The position numbers were made by a program, and so were the translations under genes. A stretch of 22,099 nt of DNA from assembly GCA_958402795.1 (NCBI GenBank), contig CATXUX010000047.1:1-22099 (forward strand), in the 5' to 3' direction. Numbering within the stretch: position 1 is the first letter of the stretch; each line of letters begins with the position of its first letter. This document shows positions 14,628-22,099 of this stretch, piece by piece. The stretch is from an uncultured Lachnospiraceae bacterium. GTDB taxonomy: Bacteria; Bacillota; Clostridia; Lachnospirales; Lachnospiraceae. The notes under the pieces were generated by a model, which saw nothing but the letters and a program-made list of their open reading frames with translations, searched no databases and was not told the DNA's origin.

Positions 14628-16217
14628 ATGGCAAAAACATTTAATACTACCGGATTGTGTGTTCCGGAAGAACATTATATGGTAAATCTGGATGAACGTC
14701 TGAAAAAAATAAAAAGGCTCGTGGATAGCGGAAAGTATTTTACAATAAACAGAGCACGGCAGTATGGAAAAACGACAACGTTGATGGCGTTAAGCCTTTT
14801 TCTGCAAAATGACTACTATGTTGTATCGCTGGACTTTCAGACATTCGGGAGTGCAGAATTTGAAACAGAAAACACATTTGCACGGGCATTTTCGAACTCG
14901 TTTGTTGAAGCACTGGAATTCAATGACCTGGCTGTGAATCCGGAATTTCAGGATGCGGTTAAGAAACTGGAGATCAGCAGTAACAGTGAATGGTTTACCC
15001 TTCGGGTTCTTTTTAAAGGATTACGGGAGATATGCGGCGCTTCGGACAAACCGATTGTGTTAATGATCGACGAGGTGGACAGCGCTGCAAATAATCAGAT
15101 TTTTATAGATTTTCTGGCACAGCTCCGCGCACAGTACCTAAAACGATTTCAGCAGCCGTCCTTGAAATCTGTGATTCTTGCCGGAGTATATGATATAAAG
15201 AATCTCCGTCAGAAGCTTCGCCCGGAAGATGAACATAAATATAACAGTCCGTGGAACATCGCGGCAGATTTTGATATTGATATGAATTTTTTATCAAAAG
15301 ATATTGAGGGGATGCTTACAGAATATGAAGAAGACTATCATACAGGCATGAACCTTAATAAGATAGCAGGCTGGATTTTTGAATACACTTCGGGTTATCC
15401 GTTTTTGGTATCAAGGTTATGTCAACTGACAGATGAGAAAGTGAGCGAGGAATGCGGCTCAAAAAGTGCGGCGTGGACTGTAGAAGGACTTTACAGAGCT
15501 TTGAGAATCCTTTTGTCAGAAAAAAACACATTATTTGAATCTTTAATCAACAAACTTTATGATTATCCGCGCCTTAATAAAATGCTGCGGACGATTTTGT
15601 TTACCGGAAAAACATTTTCGTATGTTGCAGATGATAGTGTTGTTGAGATGGCAGCAATGTTTGGCTTTATTAAAAATCAGCAGGGAAATATCGCCGTTAC
15701 AAACCGTATCTTTGAAACACGACTTTATAACTTTTATCTTTCGGAAGATGAAATGCAGGAAACAGATATTTATAAAGCGTCTTTGGAAGATAAGAATCAG
15801 TTTATCGTAAATGGGTATTTGAACATGAGACTGGTTCTTGAAAAATTTGTAATTCATTTTCATGACATTTATGCAGAGTGCGACAGCACATTTTTAGAAG
15901 AAGGAAGACAGTATTTTTTGCTTTATTTACGTCCTATTATTAATGGGGTTGGTAACTATTACGTGGAATCCAGAACGAGGGGACTGCACCGGGCAGATGT
16001 TGTTGTGGATTATCGCGGCGTACGCTATGTGATTGAAATGAAAATCTGGCGCGGGCAGGAGTACAATAAGCGCGGCGAACAGCAATTAGCCGGATATCTG
16101 GATGATTTTCATATTGATACAGGTTATATGCTCAGTTTTAATTTTAACAAGAGTAAGCAGATTGGCATTCACGAAATAGATCTTGATGGAAGGAAAATTA
16201 TAGAAGCGGTAGTATAA
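14628..16217 (+). CDS. AAA-like P-loop ATPase with C-terminal PD-(D/E)XK nuclease-like domain (second type)
   Basis: A 529-residue protein beginning with the AAA-like signature FNTTGLCVPEEHYMV. Motifs: P-loop NRARQYGKTT (41-50), Walker B IVLMIDEVD (143-151) and, after an all-alpha region including TSGYPFLVSRLCQ near 254-266, a nuclease-like core with D457 in HRADVVVD, E470-M-K472 in VIEMK and Q486 in EQQLAGYLD. The ATG at 14628 is chosen because GAGGG lies 9 bases upstream; the in-frame GTG at 14589 has no ribosome site. It shares the ATPase-plus-nuclease plan with the gene before it but little direct sequence. It may be co-transcribed or use a weak extended -10 (TGG-TAAAAT, 14553-14561). Function unknown. 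The strong terminator at 16216-16246 ends the unit. Confidence 0.85.
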   Translation: MAKTFNTTGLCVPEEHYMVNLDERLKKIKRLVDSGKYFTINRARQYGKTTTLMALSLFLQNDYYVVSLDFQTFGSAEFETENTFARAFSNSFVEALEFNDLAVNPEFQDAVKKLEISSNSEWFTLRVLFKGLREICGASDKPIVLMIDEVDSAANNQIFIDFLAQLRAQYLKRFQQPSLKSVILAGVYDIKNLRQKLRPEDEHKYNSPWNIAADFDIDMNFLSKDIEGMLTEYEEDYHTGMNLNKIAGWIFEYTSGYPFLVSRLCQLTDEKVSEECGSKSAAWTVEGLYRALRILLSEKNTLFESLINKLYDYPRLNKMLRTILFTGKTFSYVADDSVVEMAAMFGFIKNQQGNIAVTNRIFETRLYNFYLSEDEMQETDIYKASLEDKNQFIVNGYLNMRLVLEKFVIHFHDIYAECDSTFLEEGRQYFLLYLRPIINGVGNYYVESRTRGLHRADVVVDYRGVRYVIEMKIWRGQEYNKRGEQQLAGYLDDFHIDTGYMLSFNFNKSKQIGIHEIDLDGRKIIEAVV

Positions 16218-16246
16218 AAAAGAATGTGCAAAGCACATTCTTTTTT
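16216..16246. terminator. Bidirectional intrinsic terminator between convergent genes
   Basis: A perfect 14-bp inverted repeat: AAAAAAGAATGTGC (16216-16229), loop AAA, GCACATTCTTTTTT (16233-16246). The A and T runs give a T tract on either strand, so it can terminate both the ATPase gene (+) and the sugar symporter gene (-). Confidence 0.9.
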
Positions 16247-16253
16247 ATAACGA

Positions 16254-17675
16254 TTATTTTTCTTTGCGCCTTATCTCCAGTTCTTTTACATTAGATTCCA
16301 CTCGTTTTTTGTTCAGCGGATAGAGAAAGGCAAGGATCAGTGCGCACAGCAGATAGGATGCGGCGGGCAGCAGCGCGGAGATTTCATATACGCCAAGGCG
16401 TACGGCAGCGGTCTGCGTGACGGCGGCGGAATCGTACCCGATCCATGCCAGCGCCCAGCCGCTTACGCCGCCTGCGATCGCCTGTCCCAGTTTTCGTGCA
16501 AAGGAATAGACGCCGTAGACGATACCATCGTTGCGGCTGCCGGTCTGTACTTCCAGGTCGTCGATCACATCGGTGACCAGCGCATAAGCCTGCATACCGA
16601 AGCATTGTCTGGCGATGATCGCGATGAAAGACACTCCGATGAAAATCCAGACATTTTCGAAACGTGCGGCCGCGATCAGGACGTAGATGACACCTGCGGC
16701 GAAATAGCAGGCAACGCCGCTTTCTTTTTTGCCGAAACGTACGGAAACCGGCGTCGAGATCCCAAGCAGGAGCAGTGTGGCGGGCAAAGCCAGTACCGAA
16801 TAGACAGACAACGCGGTTGCATTCTGAAAATAGTCGGCAAACAGATAATTGTTCAGACTCTGGGTTGCGGTTGTCGCGAACATCATCAGGATAGCGCATA
16901 AGAGCATCCCCCAGAACGCTTTACTTTTCATTACATCTGTAAATAATTTCCCAAAAGAAATCTGCGAGGGTTCTGTGTCTGTGACAGGCTCAGGCTTTAC
17001 CCGTTCTGTTGTCATAAAATAGCACAGCAGGTAACACACAATTGCACATATGGAAAATATGCCTGCAAGCAGGGTAAACCGTCCGGCGTCTACAACTTGA
17101 TTGCCGTCACTGTCGGTATAGTATATCACCAGAGGCGAGGCTACGGTGATCACGATCATGGCAAGCATACTGCCGAGGGACCGGAAGACGGAAAGAGAAC
17201 TCCGGTCTTTGGGGTGATTGGATATGACGGACGCCATGGAGCCATAAGGGATATTGATGGCAGTGTAAAATACCGATCCCCACAAAAGATACGTGATAAA
17301 CATATATGCGATTTTGACATTCATAGATGCATCCTGCAGGAAAGACTGATACATCAGAAAGGAACTCAGCGCCACAAGTCCACTGATCCTCCGTATCCAG
17401 CACTTGAATTTTCCGTCTTTTCCCGGTTTGCACAGATCCACGATCCGGCCCATTCCGATATCGGTGACAGCATCTACGCACCGTGCGATCACAAACATTG
17501 TTCCGATTATGCCGGTGCTGATCCCCATGACTTTCGAATAGAATACCATGACATAGCTGCTGGCGAAGATGAACGTAAAATCATTGCCAAAATCACCGAA
17601 CATATATCCGAGTTTGTCACGCATGCCAAATGGTCTTACCGTACTGCCCTGTTCTTTTTGTTTCTCTTTTTTCAT
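16254..17675 (-). CDS. GPH-family (MelB-like) sugar:cation symporter
   Basis: A 473-residue membrane transporter of the glycoside-pentoside-hexuronide:cation symporter family. The N-terminus carries KLGYMFGDFGNDFTF (21-35), the family's helix I signature, then a conserved RCVDAVTDIGMGRIVDL stretch with the cation-site aspartates of helix II near 65-81. About twelve hydrophobic segments follow. The middle loop after TERVKPEP divides the halves, and the C-terminal half ends in basic residues typical of the cytoplasmic tail. The start ATG lies one base after the GH2 stop codon, so the two genes are one operon with tight coupling. The substrate is probably the glycoside or oligosaccharide hydrolysed by the GH2 enzyme; sugar specificity cannot be read from sequence. 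Confidence 0.9.
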   Translation of the reverse strand: MKKEKQKEQGSTVRPFGMRDKLGYMFGDFGNDFTFIFASSYVMVFYSKVMGISTGIIGTMFVIARCVDAVTDIGMGRIVDLCKPGKDGKFKCWIRRISGLVALSSFLMYQSFLQDASMNVKIAYMFITYLLWGSVFYTAINIPYGSMASVISNHPKDRSSLSVFRSLGSMLAMIVITVASPLVIYYTDSDGNQVVDAGRFTLLAGIFSICAIVCYLLCYFMTTERVKPEPVTDTEPSQISFGKLFTDVMKSKAFWGMLLCAILMMFATTATQSLNNYLFADYFQNATALSVYSVLALPATLLLLGISTPVSVRFGKKESGVACYFAAGVIYVLIAAARFENVWIFIGVSFIAIIARQCFGMQAYALVTDVIDDLEVQTGSRNDGIVYGVYSFARKLGQAIAGGVSGWALAWIGYDSAAVTQTAAVRLGVYEISALLPAASYLLCALILAFLYPLNKKRVESNVKELEIRRKEK

Positions 17676-17676
17676 C

Positions 17677-19941
17677 TCATTTTCCTTCCTTTTCTTTTCG
17701 TTTGATCCGGTTCAGTTTCCGGTTGATCTTCAGAAGCTGTTCTTTTGACAGATGAACGCCCAGCAGCGTTTCCGCCATGGAAGCCAGCCGCTTGAAGGAC
17801 ATGCCCTCGATCATATTGCGGATATCCGGATTATTCATATTAATCTCCCGTGATTTATCCTTGGACTGCGAACTTTTTTTCGCTGCGGCTTTGTATTTCA
17901 GCAGGACCCGGAAGATGACATATTTCATATAACGGGCGCCCCGCTTACTTTCCATGATGTCGCCCAGCTTGTCATTGATGGAATAATAGCCGTCGGGTGC
18001 GGTGATCTCAAACCAGTTGATAATATCACCGGTTTCTTTGAGCCGGTAAGACTCGTTGAATTCGTTGACTTTCCGAATAAAGCTTTCATCCGTGCAGTTT
18101 CCCGCTTTTGCCAGAAGTTTGGTCTCTCCGGTGTTCGGTACCTGAAAATAGAAGAAGTGATCCGGGCATTTCTTTTTCTCCAGACTCTTTCCGTTTGCAA
18201 AAAGCTCGACTTCCGGCTGATTGGAATATACGGTGATTTTCGTTGTATCTTCCACCCGGTCGGTATAACGTTTCCCGCAGATATGTACGAAAGGCTCATC
18301 GGACAGCCACGCTTTATAAGCATAAAACGCATCTTTCTTATATTTACGGTCAAAGGTGACAAGTCCTTTGTGGTTCATGCCATCCTCTCCGCCTTCCGAT
18401 CTTGCGTCCGCGGCAAAATCAAACATATTCCATACATAGGTGGACCAGATATATGGGCGCGTATAGAGCTGGCGGATCAGTTCTTCGTGATAATATGCCT
18501 GATATTCTTCTGTATAATCGCCCTGAACCGGATCGGAGCTGTGCCAGTTCAGCGCTTCACAGCCGTATTCGCTCATGCCGATCGGTTTTTCAGGGAACTT
18601 TTTGTGGAACCGGTCCATAAATTCTCCGTTCATGGAGATTTCCCCGCCGTACCATCCGTAATAATGATTGTAGGATACCACGTCGGAGATGTGCAGATAT
18701 TCCTCATCCATACTGCAGACTGTCACAACGGCAAGGGTAGTCTGCCTTGTGGGATCCAGTTTATGCGTCAGATCGTTCAGCGCATGATGATTTTCCAGAA
18801 GATCCGGGTCGGATACGCCTCCGATCGTGATCTCATTGGAAAGTCCCCAGACAACGATCGAAGGATGGTGATAATTCTGGACGATCAGTTCCCGCATCTG
18901 TGACAGGGTATTTTCCCGTCCATTTGTCAGATGTCTGGAAATATAAGGAATCTCTGCCCAGACGATCAGTCCGCGTTCGTCGCACAGATCATAAAAATAC
19001 TGGTCGTGCTGATAATGTGCGAGGCGGATGCTGTTCGCACCCAGTTCGCAGATCAGATCCATGTCTTCCTTGTGGTGTTCGGGAAGGAGGGCATTTCCGA
19101 TGACCGGCCGGTCCTGGTGGCGGGATACGCCGCGCAGGGGATAGCTTTTTCCGTTCAGCAGAAAGCCTTTTTCCGGATCAATCTCAAAGGTACGGCATCC
19201 AAACCGGAGTTCCCGGAAGTCGAGTTCAGTTCCGTCTTTTTGCAGACGTGCCTGCAGGCGGTAGAGATAAGGATCTTTTTTTCCGTTCCACAGGTGGCCG
19301 TTCGGGATGACCAGCTCTGCCATCGGAACTTTTGACGGGATTACTTTTCGCGCGACGACTTTGTCCTGGTCTAAAATCTGATATTCCAGAAGTTCGCTTC
19401 CATCTGCTCCGGTCAGAAATGCTTCAACAGAAACCAGAGCATCTGTACCATGGACTGTCGGGGTGACCTTGATTCCCGGACTTCCGTAATAATCCAGATC
19501 AAAGCGTGTCTTTTCCACAAAGAGTAGGTTGACATTACGGTAAAGTCCGCCATAAAACGTAAAGTCTGCTTTCTGTGGATATACGTGGTCGTTCGGGGCG
19601 TTGTCTACTTCCACCAGAATTTCGGTGTCCTCAGTCAGCATGTCTGTGATGTTTGTGCGCCAGGTTGAGTAGCCGCCGTCGTGGTGTGCAAGTTTTGTCC
19701 CGTTTACATACAGATCCGCCGAAGAATTGGCGCCCTCGAATTCAAGATAGACTACTTTTTGCTGGGGGATCTCGCTTTTACGCAGGGTTTTCCTGTAGCG
19801 GCAGACGCCGCGGTAGTAGTCGTTGCCGCCGTCCTGTCCGTCTGTCCCGTTCCACGTATGGGGCAGGCTGACAGATTCCCAGTGCGCGTTTTCGCCGGTC
19901 TCTTTTGAAAAAGACCATTGATTGTTCCATTTCATTTGCAT
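17677..19941 (-). CDS. GH2 beta-glycosidase (beta-galactosidase-like) with basic C-terminal extension
   Basis: A 754-residue intracellular glycosidase without signal peptide. Domain order: jelly-roll sugar-binding domain (about 1-145, with WESVSLPHTWN), Ig-like domain (about 150-250), TIM barrel (about 255-550) with NGKSYPLRGVSRHQD, acid/base E370 in WGLSNE and nucleophile E458 in MSEYG, then an Ig-like DUF4982-type segment (about 555-625). The DGMNHKGLVTFDRKYKKDAFY segment is beta-galactosidase-like, although an N-x-K motif in this region is also used to flag beta-glucuronidases, so specificity is uncertain. Residues about 645-754 form an unusual Lys/Arg-rich tail ending RKLNRIKRKEKEGK. The first ATG is preceded by AAAGGCGG. 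The symporter gene follows one base later; the divergent AraC-type gene probably regulates both. Confidence 0.9.
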   Translation of the reverse strand: MQMKWNNQWSFSKETGENAHWESVSLPHTWNGTDGQDGGNDYYRGVCRYRKTLRKSEIPQQKVVYLEFEGANSSADLYVNGTKLAHHDGGYSTWRTNITDMLTEDTEILVEVDNAPNDHVYPQKADFTFYGGLYRNVNLLFVEKTRFDLDYYGSPGIKVTPTVHGTDALVSVEAFLTGADGSELLEYQILDQDKVVARKVIPSKVPMAELVIPNGHLWNGKKDPYLYRLQARLQKDGTELDFRELRFGCRTFEIDPEKGFLLNGKSYPLRGVSRHQDRPVIGNALLPEHHKEDMDLICELGANSIRLAHYQHDQYFYDLCDERGLIVWAEIPYISRHLTNGRENTLSQMRELIVQNYHHPSIVVWGLSNEITIGGVSDPDLLENHHALNDLTHKLDPTRQTTLAVVTVCSMDEEYLHISDVVSYNHYYGWYGGEISMNGEFMDRFHKKFPEKPIGMSEYGCEALNWHSSDPVQGDYTEEYQAYYHEELIRQLYTRPYIWSTYVWNMFDFAADARSEGGEDGMNHKGLVTFDRKYKKDAFYAYKAWLSDEPFVHICGKRYTDRVEDTTKITVYSNQPEVELFANGKSLEKKKCPDHFFYFQVPNTGETKLLAKAGNCTDESFIRKVNEFNESYRLKETGDIINWFEITAPDGYYSINDKLGDIMESKRGARYMKYVIFRVLLKYKAAAKKSSQSKDKSREINMNNPDIRNMIEGMSFKRLASMAETLLGVHLSKEQLLKINRKLNRIKRKEKEGK

Positions 19942-20024
19942 TTATGTTTCCGCCTTTCTATTGTATAAGCTTATCGTAGCGTACTGTATTGCGAGACAAA
20001 AAACTCGGATGAATTTTGTTGGAT

Positions 20025-20053
20025 TTGTATGATTTTTGTGATAGGATTATAGT
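20025..20053 (+). promoter_or_regulatory. Promoter of the AraC-type regulator gene
   Basis: TTGTAT at 20025-20030, a 17-base spacer and TATAGT at 20048-20053, 55 bases before the ATG. The 167-base divergent region also has to hold the promoter for the GH2 operon. On the minus strand TTGTCT (complement of 19994-19999) with a weak CGATAA 17 bases on is the best match seen, with low confidence. Confidence 0.55.
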
Positions 20054-20108
20054 TAAGGGGGCATATATATGATTTTGGATATAGACCGGGAGCAGGGAGG
20101 AGAGAGAA

Positions 20109-21338
20109 ATGGAAAGCAAATATCAGAACTTCAGAGAAGTGTTTCCGTTTATCCGGCAGGTGATACAGGACGCCTATAGGACGGAGACAATCCTTTATAC
20201 ACATCCGTATCAGGATTTGAGAAAGATTGACCGGGGATTCCGAAATATGATTTGGGGCGATGTAAAAAGACCGGAGCTGTTTACGGAATTTCTGGCACAG
20301 GAACCCTGTTATCGTATGGCGGTTTTGAAAAGCACATTGGGATATTATAATATTTTTGCATCTGTTTCACTGGAACGGCATCATCCGGACTTTATCAGTA
20401 TCGGTCCGTTTTGCGACGAACACCTGTCAAAGGCGTTTGTGCAGAAGATTGTTTCAAACCGGAAACTGACGGCGGAGCAGACTGCGATGGCGGAAAAGTT
20501 CTATGAGATCCTTCCCTGCGCAGACATGAATGATGTGACGCTCCTGACACTGCATCTTCTCTGTGCATTTATTCCAGAGTATCGGGATGTGATGCCGGAA
20601 TATGTGGATTATTCGGAGGAAAAACACGAATTCCGCCCGGTTCAGGAAGCGTTTTGGCACTTTACAGATGCTTCGGCAGAATGCTACGCGGCATATTTGA
20701 AAGAGTTTCTGGATACCCTGATCACCGGAGACGAGAAAAAGACGTTTGATCAATTAAAAGTGTTTTTGGACGCCAATGGAACAACAAAGAATGTGCCCAT
20801 GTACAGCATGAAGAAAAAAATGCATGAACTAAACAGTTTCTGTAAGGAAAAACTGCTTTCCACATCGATCCATCCCTATTATATACTCCGACAGGCAGAT
20901 ACACTGGAGATGCAGATTGACGCCTGTGTGAAGCAGGAACAGCTTGTTTCTATGCCTTATAAGATGGTCAGAAGATATTGTCTGATCGTCAGAAACTATA
21001 CGCATGCGGAATACTCATATTTGATCAGACGGGTGATTGCATATATTGAGCAGCATCTGGACGAGGAACTTTCCCTTTCCTCTCTGGCGAAACATTTTCA
21101 GAAGAATCCTTCCTTTCTTTCTGGAGAGTTCCGCAGAGAAACCGGGAAAAGTCTTACAGAATATATTCATTACGTTCGCATTCAGGAGGGGGTCCGTTTG
21201 TTTAATACGACAGATATGTCTGTGTCTGAGGCGGCGTCCCGTGTGGGATTCTCGGATTTTGGATGGTTTTCTAAGCTGTTTCAAAGACAGGTGGGGATGA
21301 GTCCGCGGGAATATAAAAAAATGCTGAACACCCGGTAA
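20109..21338 (+). CDS. AraC-family transcriptional regulator
   Basis: A 409-residue regulator. The C-terminal 105 residues are an AraC/XylS double helix-turn-helix: LSLSSLAKHFQKNPSFLSGEF (first HTH) and SVSEAASRVGFSDFGWFSKLF followed by GMSPREYKKM (second HTH and family signature). The N-terminal 300 residues contain no cupin motif that I recognise; they contain an FISIGPFCDEHL segment seen in many Firmicute sugar-operon regulators. It lacks membrane segments, so it is cytosolic and probably senses a sugar directly. The start has GGGAGGAGAGAGAA directly upstream. It is transcribed divergently from the GH2/GPH operon, the usual layout for a local activator. A hairpin follows its stop codon. 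Confidence 0.9.
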   Translation: MESKYQNFREVFPFIRQVIQDAYRTETILYTHPYQDLRKIDRGFRNMIWGDVKRPELFTEFLAQEPCYRMAVLKSTLGYYNIFASVSLERHHPDFISIGPFCDEHLSKAFVQKIVSNRKLTAEQTAMAEKFYEILPCADMNDVTLLTLHLLCAFIPEYRDVMPEYVDYSEEKHEFRPVQEAFWHFTDASAECYAAYLKEFLDTLITGDEKKTFDQLKVFLDANGTTKNVPMYSMKKKMHELNSFCKEKLLSTSIHPYYILRQADTLEMQIDACVKQEQLVSMPYKMVRRYCLIVRNYTHAEYSYLIRRVIAYIEQHLDEELSLSSLAKHFQKNPSFLSGEFRRETGKSLTEYIHYVRIQEGVRLFNTTDMSVSEAASRVGFSDFGWFSKLFQRQVGMSPREYKKMLNTR

Positions 21339-21340
21339 AC

Positions 21341-21365
21341 GTGACCGGCACATTCTGCCGGTCAC
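21341..21365. terminator. Hairpin between the convergent AraC- and TetR-type genes
   Basis: GTGACCGGC (21341-21349) and GCCGGTCAC (21357-21365) form a perfect 9-bp stem with loop ACATTCT. A T-rich but interrupted stretch (CACTTTGTTTCTTTT) follows on the plus strand, so it can serve as the terminator of the AraC-type gene. The stop codon of the TetR-type gene lies inside the 3' arm. Confidence 0.55.
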
Positions 21366-21937
21366 CACTTTGTTTCTTTTATCAGATTTTCCAGAGAGAC
21401 ACCGATTGTGAAAGTAATATAATCTGTCATTGATTTGCGGCTTTGTTTTTTACGGTTTTTCACCCAGTCGATCAGTATATTCGCAAGCGCTTCCGTATAA
21501 AACTTTGTCAGAAAAACTTTATAGTCGTTTCCGATGGTTTTGCTGTGCTGCTGCTCAAACTGCTCGATGATCGCCGCCGTGATCCCATAAAAGTCGTCGT
21601 AAAAAAAGCGCTTCATCTGTTCGTTTCCAACTGAGTCGTAGGCGCAGCTTATGATGTAGTTATTTTCTTCTACATAATCTATGACAAAGTTGAGTGCTTC
21701 TTCATAGTCCACAATAAAATCAAAGTGACGCACCACTTCGAGCGCTTCCTCCCGGAACATCCATGTCAGCAGATCATAGATATCTTCAAAATGGTAATAA
21801 AAAGTCTTGCGGTTGATATTGCAGTCTGCAATGATCTCACTCACGGTAATTTTTGAAAAAGGTTTTTTCTGCATGGTTTTTTTGAGTGAGGCTGCCAGCT
21901 TTTCTTTGGTCCGTCTGGATATTTCTTCCTGCTTCAT
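21362..21937 (-). CDS. TetR/AcrR-family transcriptional regulator
   Basis: A 191-residue one-component regulator. The N-terminal helix-turn-helix is clear: KKPFSKITVSEIIADCNINRKTFYYHFEDIYDLL (about 24-57), with the TetR recognition-helix pattern R-K-T-F-Y-Y-H-F. The C-terminal helical part, with segments DYVEENNYII and EALANILIDWVKN, fits the ligand-binding/dimer domain of the DhaS-like or TetR_C_8-like Firmicute subgroup, in which many members lack a known ligand. A GAGGGGATT ribosome site precedes the ATG. No target gene is adjacent on its left side apart from the convergent AraC-type gene; the regulated gene may lie beyond the right edge, or the protein may control itself through the palindrome upstream. 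Confidence 0.9.
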   Translation of the reverse strand: MKQEEISRRTKEKLAASLKKTMQKKPFSKITVSEIIADCNINRKTFYYHFEDIYDLLTWMFREEALEVVRHFDFIVDYEEALNFVIDYVEENNYIISCAYDSVGNEQMKRFFYDDFYGITAAIIEQFEQQHSKTIGNDYKVFLTKFYTEALANILIDWVKNRKKQSRKSMTDYITFTIGVSLENLIKETKW

Positions 21938-21976
21938 TTAATCCCCTCATTCTTTCCATATTTCAACTGATCAGAT

Positions 21977-22004
21977 GTATTGAACTTATTATACATTACA
22001 ATAC
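21977..22004. promoter_or_regulatory. Inverted repeat over the TetR-gene -10 box (candidate operator)
   Basis: GTATTG (21977-21982) and CAATAC (21999-22004) are perfect inverted arms separated by 16 bases, with further scattered symmetry, and they bracket the -10 box. Size and placement suit TetR-type autorepression; this is inferred from position and symmetry only. Confidence 0.4.
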
Positions 22005-22017
22005 GAATACTTTACAA
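21988..22017 (-). promoter_or_regulatory. Promoter of the TetR-type gene
   Basis: Read on the minus strand: TTGTAA (complement of 22012-22017), an 18-base spacer and a perfect TATAAT (complement of 21988-21993), about 50 bases before the ATG at 21937. Confidence 0.6.
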
Positions 22018-22099
22018 GACTGTAAATTCTTGAGTTTCCGCAGTCCCGTCTTTAGAAGTTAACACCATATTCTTTCGGAGCAAATATTATTCCTAACAC

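Noticed and set aside
12831..16217. Insertion sequence or transposase reading of the two ATPase-nuclease genes
   Set aside because: No terminal inverted repeats, target duplications or transposase catalytic pattern seen; nuclease residues fit PD-(D/E)XK instead.
17097..17705. Long plus-strand open frame opposite the GPH symporter and GH2 end
   Set aside because: Antisense shadow of real minus-strand genes; composition is His/Asp/Arg-rich with no domain pattern.
1..22099. CRISPR array, tRNA or rRNA genes
   Set aside because: No regularly spaced direct repeats, no cloverleaf with TTCGA-type arm, and no rRNA signature found on reading both strands.

Overview
The window looks like chromosomal DNA of a gut-type Firmicute, most likely Lachnospiraceae. 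This rests on the gene families present (ABC sugar operon with GH13, GPH symporter with GH2, AraC regulator, multicopy-type AAA/PD-(D/E)XK proteins), strong AGGAGG-type ribosome sites, sigma-A-like promoters and many intrinsic terminators. No rRNA, tRNA, CRISPR array, transposase or phage gene was seen.

Layout. (1) 2-3959, + strand: the end of an oligosaccharide ABC importer operon (solute-binding protein cut by the window edge, two MalF/MalG-type permeases) followed by a GH13 alpha-glucosidase with oligo-1,6-glucosidase features. (2) 4003-12704, + strand: a nitrogen-scavenging-like cluster made of a TauE/SafE-type exporter, a PucR-type regulator, a class III aminotransferase, an iron-type alcohol dehydrogenase, a GltS-type Na+ symporter with long soluble segments, a small NifI1-like PII protein and an Amidohydrolase_3 enzyme. 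The blocks are separated by RNA-level punctuation: two promoter-then-terminator leaders, one internal terminator, and a roughly 155-nt multibranched palindromic element just before the PII gene. (3) 12740-16246, + strand: two tandem, more AT-rich genes, each encoding a P-loop ATPase fused to a PD-(D/E)XK nuclease-like domain. (4) 16254-19941, - strand: a GH2 beta-glycosidase and a GPH-family sugar symporter in one operon, with a divergent AraC-type regulator (20109-21338, +). (5) 21362-21937, - strand: a TetR-type regulator with a promoter and candidate operator upstream.

Working model for region 2 (inference): an amine, most economically taurine, is transaminated to feed glutamate. The resulting aldehyde (sulfoacetaldehyde) is reduced by the dehydrogenase to an alcohol (isethionate), and the TauE-type protein exports the sulfonate. 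PucR-type control fits nitrogen scavenging. The symporter, PII protein and amidohydrolase would be a second module that takes up and deacylates a related amide or amino acid, with PII sensing energy/2-oxoglutarate state near the transporter. No C-S bond-cleaving enzyme (Xsc, IslA) is in the window. Beta-alanine, GABA or 2-aminoethylphosphonate remain possible substrates.

All family calls are from reading motifs by eye; no database search was run.
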